The translations under genes and the position numbers were made by a program. 64,000 bases of DNA from Micropterix aruncella (Eukaryota; Arthropoda; Insecta; Lepidoptera; Micropterigidae), in assembly GCA_944548615.1 (NCBI GenBank), contig OX155960.1:16442121-16506120 (forward strand), written 5' to 3'. Within the stretch, counting starts at the first letter, position 1; each line of letters begins with the position of its first letter. The notes under the pieces were generated by a model that worked only from the letters and a program-made list of their open reading frames with translations, was not told the DNA's origin and made no database searches. Shown here in pieces: positions 11,708 to 22,337 of the stretch.

Positions 11708-11869
11708 TTACGATAGCCTATTCTAAGTATCACCATGATATGGCTACTGCACTTAAAAGACATTTTAGAGTCGGTTTTTTTGTTAAAAGTTTGTGTAGGC
11801 AAAATCAATGTATTTATAGTAATTAATTATTCAATAAATAAAACAGATAAATAGATAAATAAACATTAT
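11708..11869 (+). repeat. Second retroposon 3' tail
   Basis: A short AT-rich segment ends in the tail caataaataaaacagataaatagataaataaac (in pieces, 11832-11866), a TAAA-type LINE tail. It is placed directly before the LINE coding fragment at 11892. Confidence 0.45.
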
Positions 11870-11891
11870 TGAACGGTAATGCAGTGGTTAG

Positions 11892-12306
11892 GGTGGAGCC
11901 TCGCTGCAAGCACTTGATCCTCTAATTAAAGCCCAAAATTCGCTATTAAGAGTAATACACAAAAAACCCTTCCGGTATTCTTCTGAGAGCTTGTACAATG
12001 AATCTAAAGTCCTTGACGTTCGTCAAATATACGCTAAGGTAGTCAGTCCTACTCTACTACTATAATCATGACAATTATCATCTATATTCAACACACCATA
12101 AAGGAACATGAGTAACAACAACCACAGCACTTAATCCAAAAAAAGAGAACAAGTTTTGCACAATAACACTTCTCTTACATTGCTCCTCGACTGTTCAACA
12201 AAATGAATAGTGTTTTTCCTGCAGGATTGAAATCTAGGAATAGTCACGGCGTAAAGAAAAACCAAAGTCACTTTTCACTATGGGTCGACAAGAAACGGAG
12301 ACATTA
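11892..12306 (+). pseudogene. Non-LTR retrotransposon ORF2 C-terminal fragment
   Basis: Translation of 11892-12064 gives LQALDPLIKAQNSLLRVIHK and then KPFRYSSESLYNESKVLDVR, typical of the region just after the reverse transcriptase domain of insect LINEs. After a stop and an indel, 12149-12306 gives HFSYIAPRLFNKMNSVF and a basic tail ending at two stops. The same IAP..N motif occurs in the LINE ends at 35837-36109 and 44157-44354. The copy is 5'-truncated and carries several stops. The clade was not determined. Confidence 0.75.
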
Positions 12307-12353
12307 ATAACATATACCTATATTAAAATAGTGCACGATTTGTGAGATATATG

Positions 12354-12514
<161 letters not shown>

Positions 12515-12655
12515 TGATTGTAAATGTGTAAATTATTATTTTTTCAAATTGAAATTATGTTTATTACTAAATAAATGAAATGATAAAATAATGAAAGGGC
12601 ACTTATCTGGTCTGTGGTGACCAGGAGTGACTCCACGCCTTTTTCTTCTCTTCTT

Positions 12656-12744
12656 TCAGTATTTGCTAGGTGTTTCCTGCTGTGGTATTGGAACCTGAAT
12701 GTCTCCTACAGCGGCAACACAACAAAGCGAGACGAGAATGAATG
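12656..12744 (-). CDS. Mirror copy of the candidate signal-peptide exon (left arm)
   Basis: Exact inverted copy of 12834-12922 created by the palindrome. If the palindrome is an assembly fold-back, only one of the two exists. The reading, acceptor context and doubts are the same as for the right-arm copy. Confidence 0.3.
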
Positions 12745-12833
12745 CTGGAAAATAATAGGCGATTAGTGTATTGTTATACATTTTATAACAATCATTAATA
12801 TTTAAGAAACACTAATCGCCTATTATTTTCCAG

Positions 12834-12922
12834 CATTCATTCTCGTCTCGCTTTGTTGTGTTGCCGCTGTAGGAGACATTCAGGTTCCAATACCACAGCA
12901 GGAAACACCTAGCAAATACTGA
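12834..12922 (+). CDS. Candidate exon: signal-peptide end and short mature peptide (right palindrome arm)
   Basis: The segment follows an acceptor-like tattattttccag ending at 12833. Read from the phase starting TTC at 12836 it encodes FILVSLCCVAAV, a hydrophobic stretch like the core and end of a secretion signal, then GDIQVPIPQQETPSKY and a TGA at 12920-12922. Insect genes for secreted and cuticular proteins often place the first intron inside the signal peptide, and this fits. No first exon with the start codon was identified and no family was recognised. The early stop could be the true end of a short secreted peptide, a damaged copy, or the sign that this is not an exon. The mirror image lies in the left arm at 12656-12744 on the minus strand. 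Confidence 0.35.
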
Positions 12923-13035
12923 AAGAAGAGAAGAAAAAGGCGTGGAGTCACTCCTGGTCACCACAGACCAGATAAGTGCCCTTTCATTATTTTATCATTT
13001 CATTTATTTAGTAATAAACATAATTTCAATTTGAA

Positions 13036-13153
<118 letters not shown>

Positions 13154-13344
13154 TATATAGTATTATTTTATATTTATCTATAAAGTATATATTTATTTAT
13201 ATATTTATGTATATATTTATATGTATATACCTAAATTTAATATTATTACGCTTTCTTATTCTATTTTTATCTTCTCAAATGTACCATAATAATATACAAA
13301 GATGTATTACAGCTAGTTACGAAAACCACTATACCTTTTTTTTA

Positions 13345-13440
13345 TATTAAGCCTACCTTAGTACAGGCGAGGCCTAATTAGGATGGCTTTGAATTTTAAA
13401 AATACATGTAATATTATAGATAAATAAAGAATTTTGATTT
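13345..13440 (+). repeat. LINE 3' UTR and tail
   Basis: Contains ccttagtacaggcgaggcct followed by aattagg, and ends in ataaataaagaatt. The same motif, ccttagtacaggcctaggcc then tagttagg, ends in a TAAA tail at 47340-47525, so both are 3' ends of one LINE family. Confidence 0.6.
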
Positions 13441-13985
13441 TTTTATTTTATTTTGTTAGATGTTTTGCCTGTTTTATACATCTTCAAATGATCGGCGTAC
13501 ATAATGATTTAACTGTTTGCTTATTAGTTTGGTGTGCAAAAGCAAATGGTGTGCAAATAAGTGAGCGGTGGATTTGTCGACTACGACGTGACAATAAAAC
13601 ATTATCCTGCCCAATCCTGCTTTCGCCGAAGGATAAAACTAATCATTTATCATGAAAACTCAACATGTTACCGGAAAAAACTATTATGTGATAAGCCCTA
13701 ATATGCTCTTCTTCAAATGATGGAGAATTATTAAGAAAGAAACGTTATGTATTTATTTTACATCAATTTTGTACCATTCAAATAAATACCGGTAGCTTCT
13801 AACATTATGCTAACGAAAACGAGCAGTATTCATATCCGGGTTAATCATGAATAATGCAGTGGTTGAACCATGCTAAAGGGCCACTCCGAGCATATTTGTA
13901 AGAGAAGTCGCACAAAACTAGCTTTAAGAGATCAGCATTGGCAACCTACGGTTTGCGAGCATTATTAAAAATATCTTATGCAGCT

Positions 13986-14642
13986 TTATTTTATACGTAC
14001 GTAAATGCTGTAAAATGTACTATCTAAATGGATTCTATATAAGAGGCAGAGAGTTCTAACCTGTCTCGTCTCCCTGGTGGTAAACCACTGCAGTCTTCTT
14101 CGATATTCCGTGATATGGTCATATTTTCTGAGGCCAAAAATGAAGCGGATACAGACGTTCTGTAGCCTTTTCACCTTGGTGGCCAGCTCTTCTGCCAGTT
14201 TGAGGAAGGCGGTGTCGCCATAGTGAAGGAGTGGAAGAAGTAAAGATTGACAGATTGTCTCTTTACTTTTCTCCGGGAGAAAATTTTGGAGCTTCTTCAG
14301 CGAATGACATCTGTTAAAGATCTTTCCTCTCATCTCCATAATATGGTGCTGCCAGGACAGATTCTGGTCGAAATGGACACCAAAGTTCTTCACCTGCATG
14401 CTATAAGGAATCTCCTTTGTCTCAATACATACTTTGGATACGGAGTGCATGTCAATCCTCGAGAAGTAGTACCTGCTACCGATGATGATCGCTTGTGTTT
14501 TAGAGGGATTTAGGAGCAAGCCATGGTATTTCGACCACCCCGATATGGTATTTAAGTCATCGTTAATTGCCGCGATTGCCGTTTCAATATCTTTTGGCTG
14601 AAAGTGTGAATAGATCTGGACGTCGTCGGCATAGAGTATCAA
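13986..14642 (-). pseudogene. Non-LTR retrotransposon reverse transcriptase fragment (YADD)
   Basis: A 218-codon open frame starting MILYADDVQIYSHF, with the catalytic YADD box of reverse transcriptase at residues 4-7. Next come WSKYHGLLLNPSKTQAIIIG near 36-55, the usual next motif, and the thumb/connection region with FGVHFDQNLSWQHHI and LPLLHYGDTAF. It is cut off at the 5' side at about 14643, so fingers, palm start and endonuclease are missing. The C-terminal part past 13986 seems to continue with stops to about 13740. The enzyme would copy the element RNA at the nicked target. The pattern fits jockey- or CR1-like LINEs; the clade was not settled. Confidence 0.88.
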
Positions 14643-14644
14643 CG

Positions 14645-15320
14645 AAGAAGATATTGGTATTGAATACCTCGTTTCTTTAGTTCTACTTACACTTAACTAC
14701 ATAACTATTCGCCCACTGCGGCGTCGTAGTAACGTCGCGGCGCCGAACCGTGCACTGTACGTGTGTACTCCCATACGGCGAAATTTTTGATCATCCAAGC
14801 GCAGATTTTCTAGGTTATATAGAGGAAACAAAATTTTCCAATATTTTCAATCAAAATTGTTACATAATTTCGTAGAATTTTCATGTGGACAATAAGTATT
14901 AAATAATCAAACAAATATTAGATAATTTCACGAATTATCATACGGGAAGATATTTTAGAGAAGAAACACGAATACAAACAAGTCAGTAATAATAATAATA
15001 GTCAATAGCCAATAGTTAAAAGAAAGAAAAAAACGCAATTTTAAAATAGTCAATAATAGAAAGAATAAGGAATAATTATAGTCAAGTAGGTCAATAGAGC
15101 TGCGAAAAATTGATATTGTCGAAATCCTCAATGCTATAAAAGGGGTTTTTATTCAAAATACCCCTTAACCATTTCTCTCTACTGAAATTCAGGTGAGAAC
15201 GTATAGATGAACAGACGGTCGGACGGATTTTCGAACAGACTCGTCACAAAGCCTTTTAAAAAAAGTAAAATAACTAAAATGTGCTTTTTACATCGGATCC
15301 TTTGGTGTTAAAGATTAACA
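14645..15320. other. No gene seen
   Basis: AT-rich apart from a GC-rich patch at 14705-14770. A-rich segments such as 14985-15060 resemble degraded tails. Nothing could be assigned. Confidence 0.4.
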
Positions 15321-15377
15321 ACCCATGTTATTATCAGAGAAGGTTTGTCTACAACAACAAAAAACTCTTCTTTTCAG

Positions 15378-15520
15378 GACCAGCAATCTCGTGGCATTGA
15401 TAGCACTTTCGACGACGCTGTTCCTCTTCCTTCACACGAGGGACCTCAACACGAAATTGAGGAGAATGGAAGGACGGCTATCGTCATCAGCTGATGCTTC
15501 CTCATACAATCAGCTCACAG
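15378..15520 (+). CDS. Candidate host exon encoding a transmembrane segment
   Basis: The segment is bounded by a strong acceptor (actcttcttttcag, ending 15377) and a consensus donor (cacag|gtcagt at 15520/15521). It is 143 nt, enters in phase 2 and leaves in phase 1, and is open throughout in the frame reading TSNLVALIALSTTLFLFLHT, followed by RDLNTKLRRMEGRLSSSADA and SSYNQLTG. The first part is a hydrophobic membrane segment of about 18-20 residues. Basic and heptad-like residues follow, as in the stem of a type II membrane protein or a Golgi enzyme. Its GC content is higher than the surroundings. No family was recognised and no neighbouring exon was found in order on this strand. A chance frame is possible, but both splice sites and the peptide fit. 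Confidence 0.5.
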
Positions 15521-15589
15521 GTCAGTTTATCATATAAAAATATTGTTACGAGTGTCAATGATTAAATAGGGCAGTGATTCAACCATTGA

Positions 15590-15660
15590 GTCGCAACCCC
15601 CTGGGGGTTGTGGGGGGGGGGGGGGGGGGGGGGTCGCGAAGAAACCCCTTGGGGGTGGCA
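15590..15660. repeat. 22-G run within a short duplicated motif
   Basis: 15612-15633 is a run of 22 G. It is flanked by two related copies of gtcgc...accccctgggggt and gtcgc...accccttgggggt. It is prone to G-quadruplex formation and to length errors. Confidence 0.8.
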
Positions 15661-15767
15661 AGCTATCCTTAATAAAAATCTAAATTATTACATAAATTTT
15701 ATTTATGTAATTTGCAAATATTTACAGCTTCGGAAAAGAAACATACTTATAGGGGAGTATATACTTG

Positions 15768-15794
15768 GGGATATATATATATATATATATATAT
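15768..15794. repeat. Short (AT)n tract
   Basis: About 26 bases of AT dinucleotide. The GC-richer segment 15800-15960 to its right has no recognised identity. Confidence 0.8.
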
Positions 15795-16442
15795 ACTTGG
15801 CTTCGAAGGGGGAGTGAATGGGTGGTAAGGTGAACGCTCACATGTGGCAAGACAGCTGTCCTAAACCTACCACAGCCGGTCGTTAGTCCGGAATCCACTG
15901 CTCACCCCCCAGAAGTGTAAAAGCACTATATGATGGGCTCGACTTCGGTCGGTGAATTCCATGGCAGCTCCGTTTGTATTTTTATTTATTTATTATGTGT
16001 TTTGCTATTGCTTTTACATAACTTTATGATGATCTAAAATGGAAACAGTTATGTACAGCTTCGAAAGTGAAAAACTGACAAAATTAATGTGGTTTTCGCC
16101 AATATTTTATCAAAACTGTTTTTATTGGATGCTCACAGTTACAGCTGTGGCAGAGAAAACAGTAAGAGGGGTCTCATTAAGAGTTTAATTGTTTTTTTGA
16201 CTAAAAAGGGGGACGCGATCTAAAATAGGTTGAAATACACTGATATAGGTTATTAAATTGTTCAATGGCTTAGTACGTTTTTGCAACCCTTCTGCGCTAG
16301 CGACATGTAGGTGGCGCTGATAGCACTTTTCGGCGAAACTAGAGCATTTTTATCGCCCTATAGGGTAACATGGGCAATAAATGTTTTTAATATTTTAAAA
16401 ATATAACCCATTCAACAATATAATATATCCGAATCAAGAATA

Positions 16443-17565
16443 AAAATATACAGATGATACTTCGCTAACTGTCAGCAACGTGGAAGAACTCCAGCTGCTC
16501 ATCGATAGTTCCTCCTTATTCAAGGGTGTGTGAGGAATACGGGTAGAAATTGAACAACACGAAGATCAAGTACATGATAGTAAGTGAAGTAGAGCGTCTA
16601 GTGGTAGCACCTTTCAGGTTACTTCAGCCGGCTCTCGTTACGGAGGGTGGAGAACCACACTGGTCCACAAGCGTTCTACAAATCTCTCACCAGTGGCTCC
16701 AAGTAGCTGTTGTACACGCAGCAGCCACACCGCGGTAAACCACGTCGGCTCGTGGGCTGAACCTGATCGAGGGGGGCCTGCACGCTTCGGTGGACAGGTC
16801 TGATTGCGGATACCTCCTGCATAGTGTACGAAGACTGTCCCGGCGAAGAAGGCAACTCGACAGCTTATAAGCGACGGATGTTGGCGGAAGCGGCGGGACA
16901 GCACGGCATCGTGGAAGGCCTAGGGCGTCCGGTTGAGGGCTAAAAACCGGCGGCCAGAAACTGCATCCCTCTTTCCTCCAATCGTGGCGGATCTCCGCTC
17001 CATTGGTGCATGGATTGCAGGGACGAGAGAGTGAGTCTACACCAGCGCAACCGCTTACTCACTGTAAACTATTCACGCGCAGATGACCTCTAATTTTTGA
17101 ACATCAGACCGGACTTGTAAGAAGTCCTGTCAACCAAGAGGTCGCCGTCGTCGGATCACGATGAGAAATACACGTGCCAGTTACATATTACGGAATTCGT
17201 CTGGAGAAGACTGATTACATTGTTTACCTGGGTTTGAACGACAGTGGGATTTAAACGTCAACTGGGATATGAACAAGGACATTGAAAAATCCAGAAGTGT
17301 AGTCATTATCAAACTCGAATACTTCGATAATGTTATGCGTCATCCCGGAAGACACAATATTACGAACCGATTAATTTAAGACAAAATAGCCGGATGAAGA
17401 AGGCTTACGACAAAAAAATACATATAGGCTTAATAATCTACGGGATTGGTTTTAAAGATCTAGTACAACATCCTGGTTTCGAGCGGCTGCCAGTAAAGTT
17501 CTTATAACTAATACGATAGCCAACGTTTAGTAGCGGGCATGGCACCAGAAGAGGAAGAATAGCAT
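16443..17565 (+). pseudogene. Degraded LINE reverse transcriptase and C-terminal pieces
   Basis: 16443-16615 translates as TDDTSLTVSNVEELQLLIDS and then, after a frame change, NNTKIKYMIVSEVERLV, matching the YADD box and the following N.TKTK.MVVS motif of LINE reverse transcriptases. 17310-17540 gives KLEYFDNVMRHPGRH and, in another frame, FRAAASKVLITNTIANV, the hallmark of the ORF2 C-terminus in many insect LINEs. The GC-rich 16620-17200 between them has no readable frame; 16917-16960 contains ggcctagggcgtccggttga, of unknown origin. There are many stops and frameshifts. Which LINE clade it belongs to is uncertain. Confidence 0.65.
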
Positions 17566-17587
17566 CAAATATATAACTGAGTTAGTC

Positions 17588-18140
17588 AACTGGGAGATAA
17601 CGGGCCCTTTGCAATTGCACCATATGACCCATTGTGTACTAGGGTCGTTCCAATTTACGGGTCAGCACCAGCGGTAGCCTCCAAGTAGAAGTGCGACCCT
17701 GAGTAAGATTATGTGTATGTGGACCAGTTCCCCTGGGAATCGTCATTAGGGCGCTCCTGGACGGTAAGCGCACGGTGCGGCGTCAGACAATCCATTGTGC
17801 ACTCTAACTGATAATCGGGAATGTCTGGAAACGGCTTTGTTTCCTATAGAGTGGGGTGGCTGTTAACATTATGACAGCCGCTCTAGAAACGACCAATCGG
17901 CCACCTGATCCCGATTGGACAGTCGGGCAAAGGACGCCGTGATCCGCGATAGATTCGGAAGATACCGAATCACCGCTAACACAAGGTAGAGAACTGCGCA
18001 GGCGACCTCGAGCTTGTAACCAGTCGGGAGGCCGAAAAAATGTGCCATAGCCGGTAGCAAGGGCGCGTGGATGCTCTCTGGTTTTTTAACTGGCGCCACG
18101 TGGTTTGGAGTTGGATTCTCGCGGGCCAGTTTATAGAACT
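17588..18140 (+). repeat. Family A repeat, copy 1 (left part, interrupted)
   Basis: Starts tgggagataacgggccc and follows the same order of blocks as the copy at 21695-22337: ggcgctcctggacgg, gcacggtgcggcgt, tttcctatagagtgggg, cgatagattcgg. It is interrupted at 18140 by the DUF7869 transposon and resumes at 19757. The outer flanks ttagtcaac (before 17588) and ttggtcaac (after about 19865) fit a 9-bp target-site duplication with one difference. Confidence 0.85.
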
Positions 18141-18144
18141 AAAT

Positions 18145-18175
18145 GAATGGCTGATTGTAAAAACGACCTCTTCCA
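18145..18175 (+). repeat. Left terminal inverted repeat
   Basis: Pairs with 19722-19752. The core ctgattgtaaaaacgacct is identical in both ends; one base differs at position 6 and a one-base indel follows the core. Confidence 0.85.
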
Positions 18176-18304
18176 ACAAAATTTCAAAACCAACTTTTTT
18201 GTTAGTTAATGTTGTCTATGGCATGCCACATCGATTGAGCTTACAAACAACCTCTTACCTATACTAGAACCTACTTTTATTTGGGCACCAAGTTTTCGAT
18301 GAGC

Positions 18305-18341
18305 ATAAAAACCACCTTTATCCAGGATATAGGTTGTTTTT
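18305..18341. repeat. Subterminal inverted motif pair, left side
   Basis: ataaaaaccacctttatcc followed at once by ggatataggttgttttta: two head-to-head copies of the TAAAAACRACCTTTATCC motif of the terminal repeats. One more copy, ggtaaaaacaacctttatcc, lies at 19533-19552. These are candidate transposase-binding sites. Confidence 0.7.
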
Positions 18342-18492
18342 ACATTCAATGTGTGGCAGCACTGAGTTTGTCTATCAAACGTTTAACTGACGTGTACGTC
18401 ATTAGCTGCCATTGTATCAGCTGATTTACTTTTAGACTATTGTGTCTGTGTGTTGTGTTAATCCAACGAGTGGAAAAGTATCTAGTTGCATC

Positions 18493-19429
18493 ATGGGAGA
18501 TACAGGCTCAGAATGGGAAACTGAAGCGACAAGGGAAGCCTACCGATCATTCCTGTCCAAGATTTATTTTATTTTCGCCAGTTATTAGTGTCAGTATTCT
18601 ATATTCATAACTTGAGGACAGGGAAGAACGTACTGTTCATATACCATGAGGGACAGGCAAAAAAAGGGGCCGATGAGGTGTGTTCTTTTCTAATGATGTA
18701 CATAAACGAGTATATATTATAGATATCAAAGTCGAAACTCTGATGCTGTTCTGTGACAACTGTGCAGGTCAGAACAAAAATAACACCTCAGTACGTTTAA
18801 ACATGTGCCTTATAGACAATGGACGTTTCAAAAAAATCGAACAAATCTTTCCTATACGTGGCCACTCATCCTTACCAAGCGACAGAGCTTTCGGAGTAAT
18901 AAAAAGGAAATTGCGTCGCATAAATAGACTGTACACCATTCGAGAACTTATGGAGCTGATTGTATCATCTAGTGCAAAGCCTCACTTTTTCACCATTCAC
19001 CTAGTAAGCGGAGAAGACATCTCAGATATAAAAAAATGGTGGATACAGCCTTATAAAAAGACAGCGCTTTCACTCGAAACCAAAGATCGGCGTATTCCAA
19101 GAGACGAGAAGGTGGGTTTCCAGATCTATTTTGTTTTATCTCCAAATTTCACCATATAAAATACATCGAGGATGGAGAAATCCCGGTTCAAGCCCAGGAG
19201 TTCATCGATGGTGTGGTCAAGCATACATTTTTGCTAAAACAAAGACCAAATGTCATTGTTCTACTACCAAATGATCGCACATATTGGCAAAGCAAGCAAT
19301 GCATCAATGCAAAAAAGATGCCTGACTTAAAAAAAATGTGTGGCGTTTGTACCGGATGAATATAAGAAGAGTTTCTGGGACGAAATACTCCTGTGGCCTA
19401 CTACTAACATTGAAGAAGATGATGAATAA
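18493..19429 (+). pseudogene. DUF7869-type protein gene, broken
   Basis: Starts MGDTGSEWETEATREAYRSF at 18493 and stops after 32 codons. Homology resumes in another frame with GKNVLFIYHEGQAKKGADEV, then after a frameshift near 18712 with a 159-codon open frame (18680-19159). This carries LMLFCDNCAGQNKNN, IEQIFPIRGHSSLPSDRAFG and VIKRKLRRINRLYT, which I recognise as the core of the DUF7869 family, abundant and multicopy in insects. After another frame change, 19160-19300 reads GEIPVQAQEFIDGVVKHTFL and the last frame ends VPDEYKKSFWDEILLWPT. A large central piece between residue 32 and the DUF7869 core is deleted compared with family members. Its position between inverted repeats suggests that it is the transposase of this element. 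That role is inference, supported by the location and by an RNase H-like look of the D.C..QNKN and D..FG motifs. Confidence 0.8.
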
Positions 19430-19721
19430 TTGGTTGGTTTAAAAATTGCATTATGATTTCCTGAATAAATACCAGTTTATCAATAAAACACTCATGATTT
19501 TTATTTTGAGAATGCACTTTTTTTATATTGACGGTAAAAACAACCTTTATCCACAAATTTAAAAAATATATATAAAAATATCTACAAATATTATACGTTT
19601 GATATTTTAACACACGATCATTAAGATAAATGACTATCTAGAAAAAAAATAATTTTCAATATCTTCATACATTTTTTTTACACTAGACAGTTTTTATTGA
19701 TTTACCAGAAGTTTCAAAAAT

Positions 19722-19752
19722 GGATAAAGGTCGTTTTTACAATCAGGCATTC
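19722..19752 (-). repeat. Right terminal inverted repeat
   Basis: Reverse complement of the left end. It contains tggataaaggtcgtttttac, the same motif that recurs just inside both ends. Confidence 0.85.
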
Positions 19753-19756
19753 AAAT

Positions 19757-19876
19757 AGTAGATTGTCTACGTCTCCAAGTCCACTACGCTCATTCCAGGC
19801 TGAAATAACGATCATATATACCAGCCTGGGGTTAAGGATTCGCCCGTTGTAGTCGACCCCAATGAGTTGGTCAACT
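19757..19876 (+). repeat. Family A repeat, copy 1 (right part)
   Basis: Resumes with tctacgtctccaagtccact and ends ggattcgcccgttgtagtcg, matching the end of the other copies. The middle blocks diverge. Confidence 0.75.
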
Positions 19877-21685
19877 GATTTTCAAAAATCCAGGAAATTG
19901 AGAGAGAAATATCACATGAGTGTTAGGGGGGCGTAGTGGGAGGCATTTTGCTCACCATTTTTATTTTAATAAATAAAATAATCAATGAGCTTTAACGATT
20001 TAGGCGTCCCGTAGCCCATGTTTTTGGCACACCCCTGAATTTAGCGCCCGGGACGGTCGACAGTGGCAAGACATTCATTCTAAATCGCATGGAACGAATT
20101 CCGAACCGTTAAGAAGATTCATGTCGACTTGTCCAGAAGCTTTTTCAATCATCTATCTTCTGATAATAATTGTCCATGCTCTGTTTCAAAATGGCGGCCC
20201 ATTTGTCATATGGGACAGAGATTTGTCATACGAAACATGACACGTAATTACGAAAAAACAAACCATCATAATTTATACGATGACACGCCTGCAATTTGTC
20301 ATTCCTGCGAGACCTAGAATCATGATACAGCTTTGTTGGAAAATTGCTGGCCTTGATTCCGCGCTATTATGCACATTGACATTATGCGTTACGCGTTTTG
20401 ACCAACCGCCGAAAGCGTCGTTTTTGACAGGTTTCGCGATTATCAAGCTTTTTGGAGCATAAACCAATTGAAGACTTTATACGTTATGATATTTAGGTAA
20501 GCTGCCATATTGTTGATGTTCGCATAATTGGAGTTCTACATTATGCTCTAAATACCATGGAGGATAAAGAAGCCTCTACTTTGGTATATGTCGGTCATCT
20601 ATATGAGAGATCTCGTACGCGCCAAAAAAACGAATTTGCATTTTTTATTATTATTATTGAGATAAAACTACGTTCCGGATCATTCTATCCAAGTCCTCAA
20701 GACTCTAGTTGCTAAGTTTTCTTGTAATTCTCATTGCAGTTACATCTCTCAGGTATGACATTATGATTTTATTCGGTGATAACTCCTACGTACTTAGTAG
20801 TGATTGTCGCAAGCAGCTTCACTCTTTGATAGTTTCAATCATTAGTACAGTCAACTGATAAGTTTTAAAGTTTTGTCCTATTTAAACAATTTTAAATAAA
20901 CATCTCCAGAACGAATTGTTTAATTTTTTTTCATGCCCTGAAACGTTTGATTGTATGTTGCTTGTAGGTCTCACATATTGAGCGATGATTTATCAATGTC
21001 ACTATGAAGTATGATTTTTATAATCAGGAAGCTGGGCTGCTTAATCCGAATGAAAGTAAGATAACTTTCATTAAAAAGCCCAAGTGATTAAAAAAGCTTG
21101 CAGTATTTAATAAACCATTTTTTCGGGTTTTGTGAGCTGTGATTAACAGAAAGTTACATCATAACTATAATAATTTATCTCCAAAAAAGGGAAATTAAAA
21201 AAATAAACGGGGAGCCCCTGGAACAATGATTCTATAATTGGATCTCCTGTATCCCGACACGACGCTGCTCCTGACAGGTCCATATTCCACCAAAAAAAGA
21301 ACTTATAGTCGCAATATTTTGGACTCATTCTGCTCAAGAAGTGTCACAAAACGATAATTGCGTTATTTTACTCGTTTAATCGCTAGAAAAATCACTGATG
21401 GCTTAAAATATTACATTTTCGTAACACATCGTGATTTCTCGCTTTGTCCGTCACTGAAACAAATATCTTTCTCACGAGTGCCGTCTACATCGGAAAGCAC
21501 CATCAGAACCTGCATCAGTGACTAGGGTAGGTACCCATCATCAGAGCAGCCAAGGAATACCAAGAAAAAGCGGTGTTTTAAGATACTCCTTTTCTATTTC
21601 CCCCAGCTCTTTCTAAAAATACAGTCCACCGCCCGACGTTCAGGATATCAATCAGTTCACACGTTTTGAAGCAGTTTTGCTAACT
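19877..21685. other. No gene seen; unassigned repeats likely
   Basis: 1.8 kb without a coding frame of note. 20035-20060 (gaatttagcgcccgggacgg) and 20130-20470 are GC-richer but could not be assigned. 20640-21400 is AT-rich. Confidence 0.4.
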
Positions 21686-21694
21686 GGTCACGTT

Positions 21695-22337
21695 TGGGAG
21701 CTAATAGGCCCTTGCTGAGTTGGCCACGAAGACCCATTCTGTTCAGGGTTGGTAACACCCATCCGGCGGCCTCCACGCATGAAGTGCGAGCCCGGGCAGG
21801 ACTCTAGCCTTAGGGCTAGTTTCCTCTAGGAATCAACCTTCTGGCGCTCCTGGACGGTCTGCGCACCGTGCGGCGTAAGCCAATCGATTGTGCACTCTGA
21901 CTAACAGTCGGGGGATTCTGGAAGCAGGTTTCCTATAGAGCGGGGGTGGTTGCGGACTGCTCTTGAAACGACCATCGGCTACCCGATCCTATGTGAACAT
22001 CCGGGCCAAGGATGCCGTGGTCCGCAATAGATTCGGTATACACCGTTTCACCGCTTCGTAAGGGAGAGGACCGCGCAAGCGACCTCGAACTCGTAATCAA
22101 TCGAGAGACTAGAGTAATCTGGTCGCAATTGGAAAAAGGGCGTGAGTGTATGCCCGCTGGGTAACACACCTGGTTATCTCGCGGTTAAGGCGTTGGCCTC
22201 TTACGGGAATATGGCAGACCTTGACGGTGGACTGTTTTGTCCAAGTCTTTTGCGCTCACTTCACGGGAGATAGAACGACTAATCGTTAAAACTTCCTGAG
22301 GTGACGGGTTCGCCCGTTGTAGTTGACAACTCTATTT
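21695..22337 (+). repeat. Family A repeat, copy 2, complete with 9-bp target-site duplication
   Basis: 643 bp from tgggagctaataggccc to gttgacaactctattt, flanked by a perfect direct repeat ggtcacgtt at 21686-21694 and 22338-22346. It has no terminal inverted repeat and no poly(A). Near the end are two hairpins: aacga-ctaa-tcgtt, and acggg-ttcg-cccgt with a TTCG loop. No coding frame is present. It serves as the reference copy for the family. Confidence 0.88.

Larger units (their letters stand above)
18145..19752 (+). mobile_element. DNA transposon with terminal inverted repeats and a DUF7869-type gene
   Basis: The left end gaatggctgattgtaaaaac (18145), continuing gacctcttcca, is the inverse of the right end, whose reverse complement reads gaatgcctgattgtaaaaac and then gacctttatcca (ending 19752). 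The inverted repeats are about 31 bp with few differences. AAAT lies directly outside both ends (18141-18144 and 19753-19756), a candidate 4-bp target-site duplication. The element sits inside a family A repeat that resumes on the other side, which independently confirms an insertion of this size. It holds one pseudogene (18493-19429). The element class was not recognised. Confidence 0.8.

Noticed and set aside
21695..22337. Family A as a Helitron because some copies end CTAG after a hairpin
   Set aside because: Start is TGGGAG, not TC; reference copy ends CTATTT; a 9-bp duplication is present.
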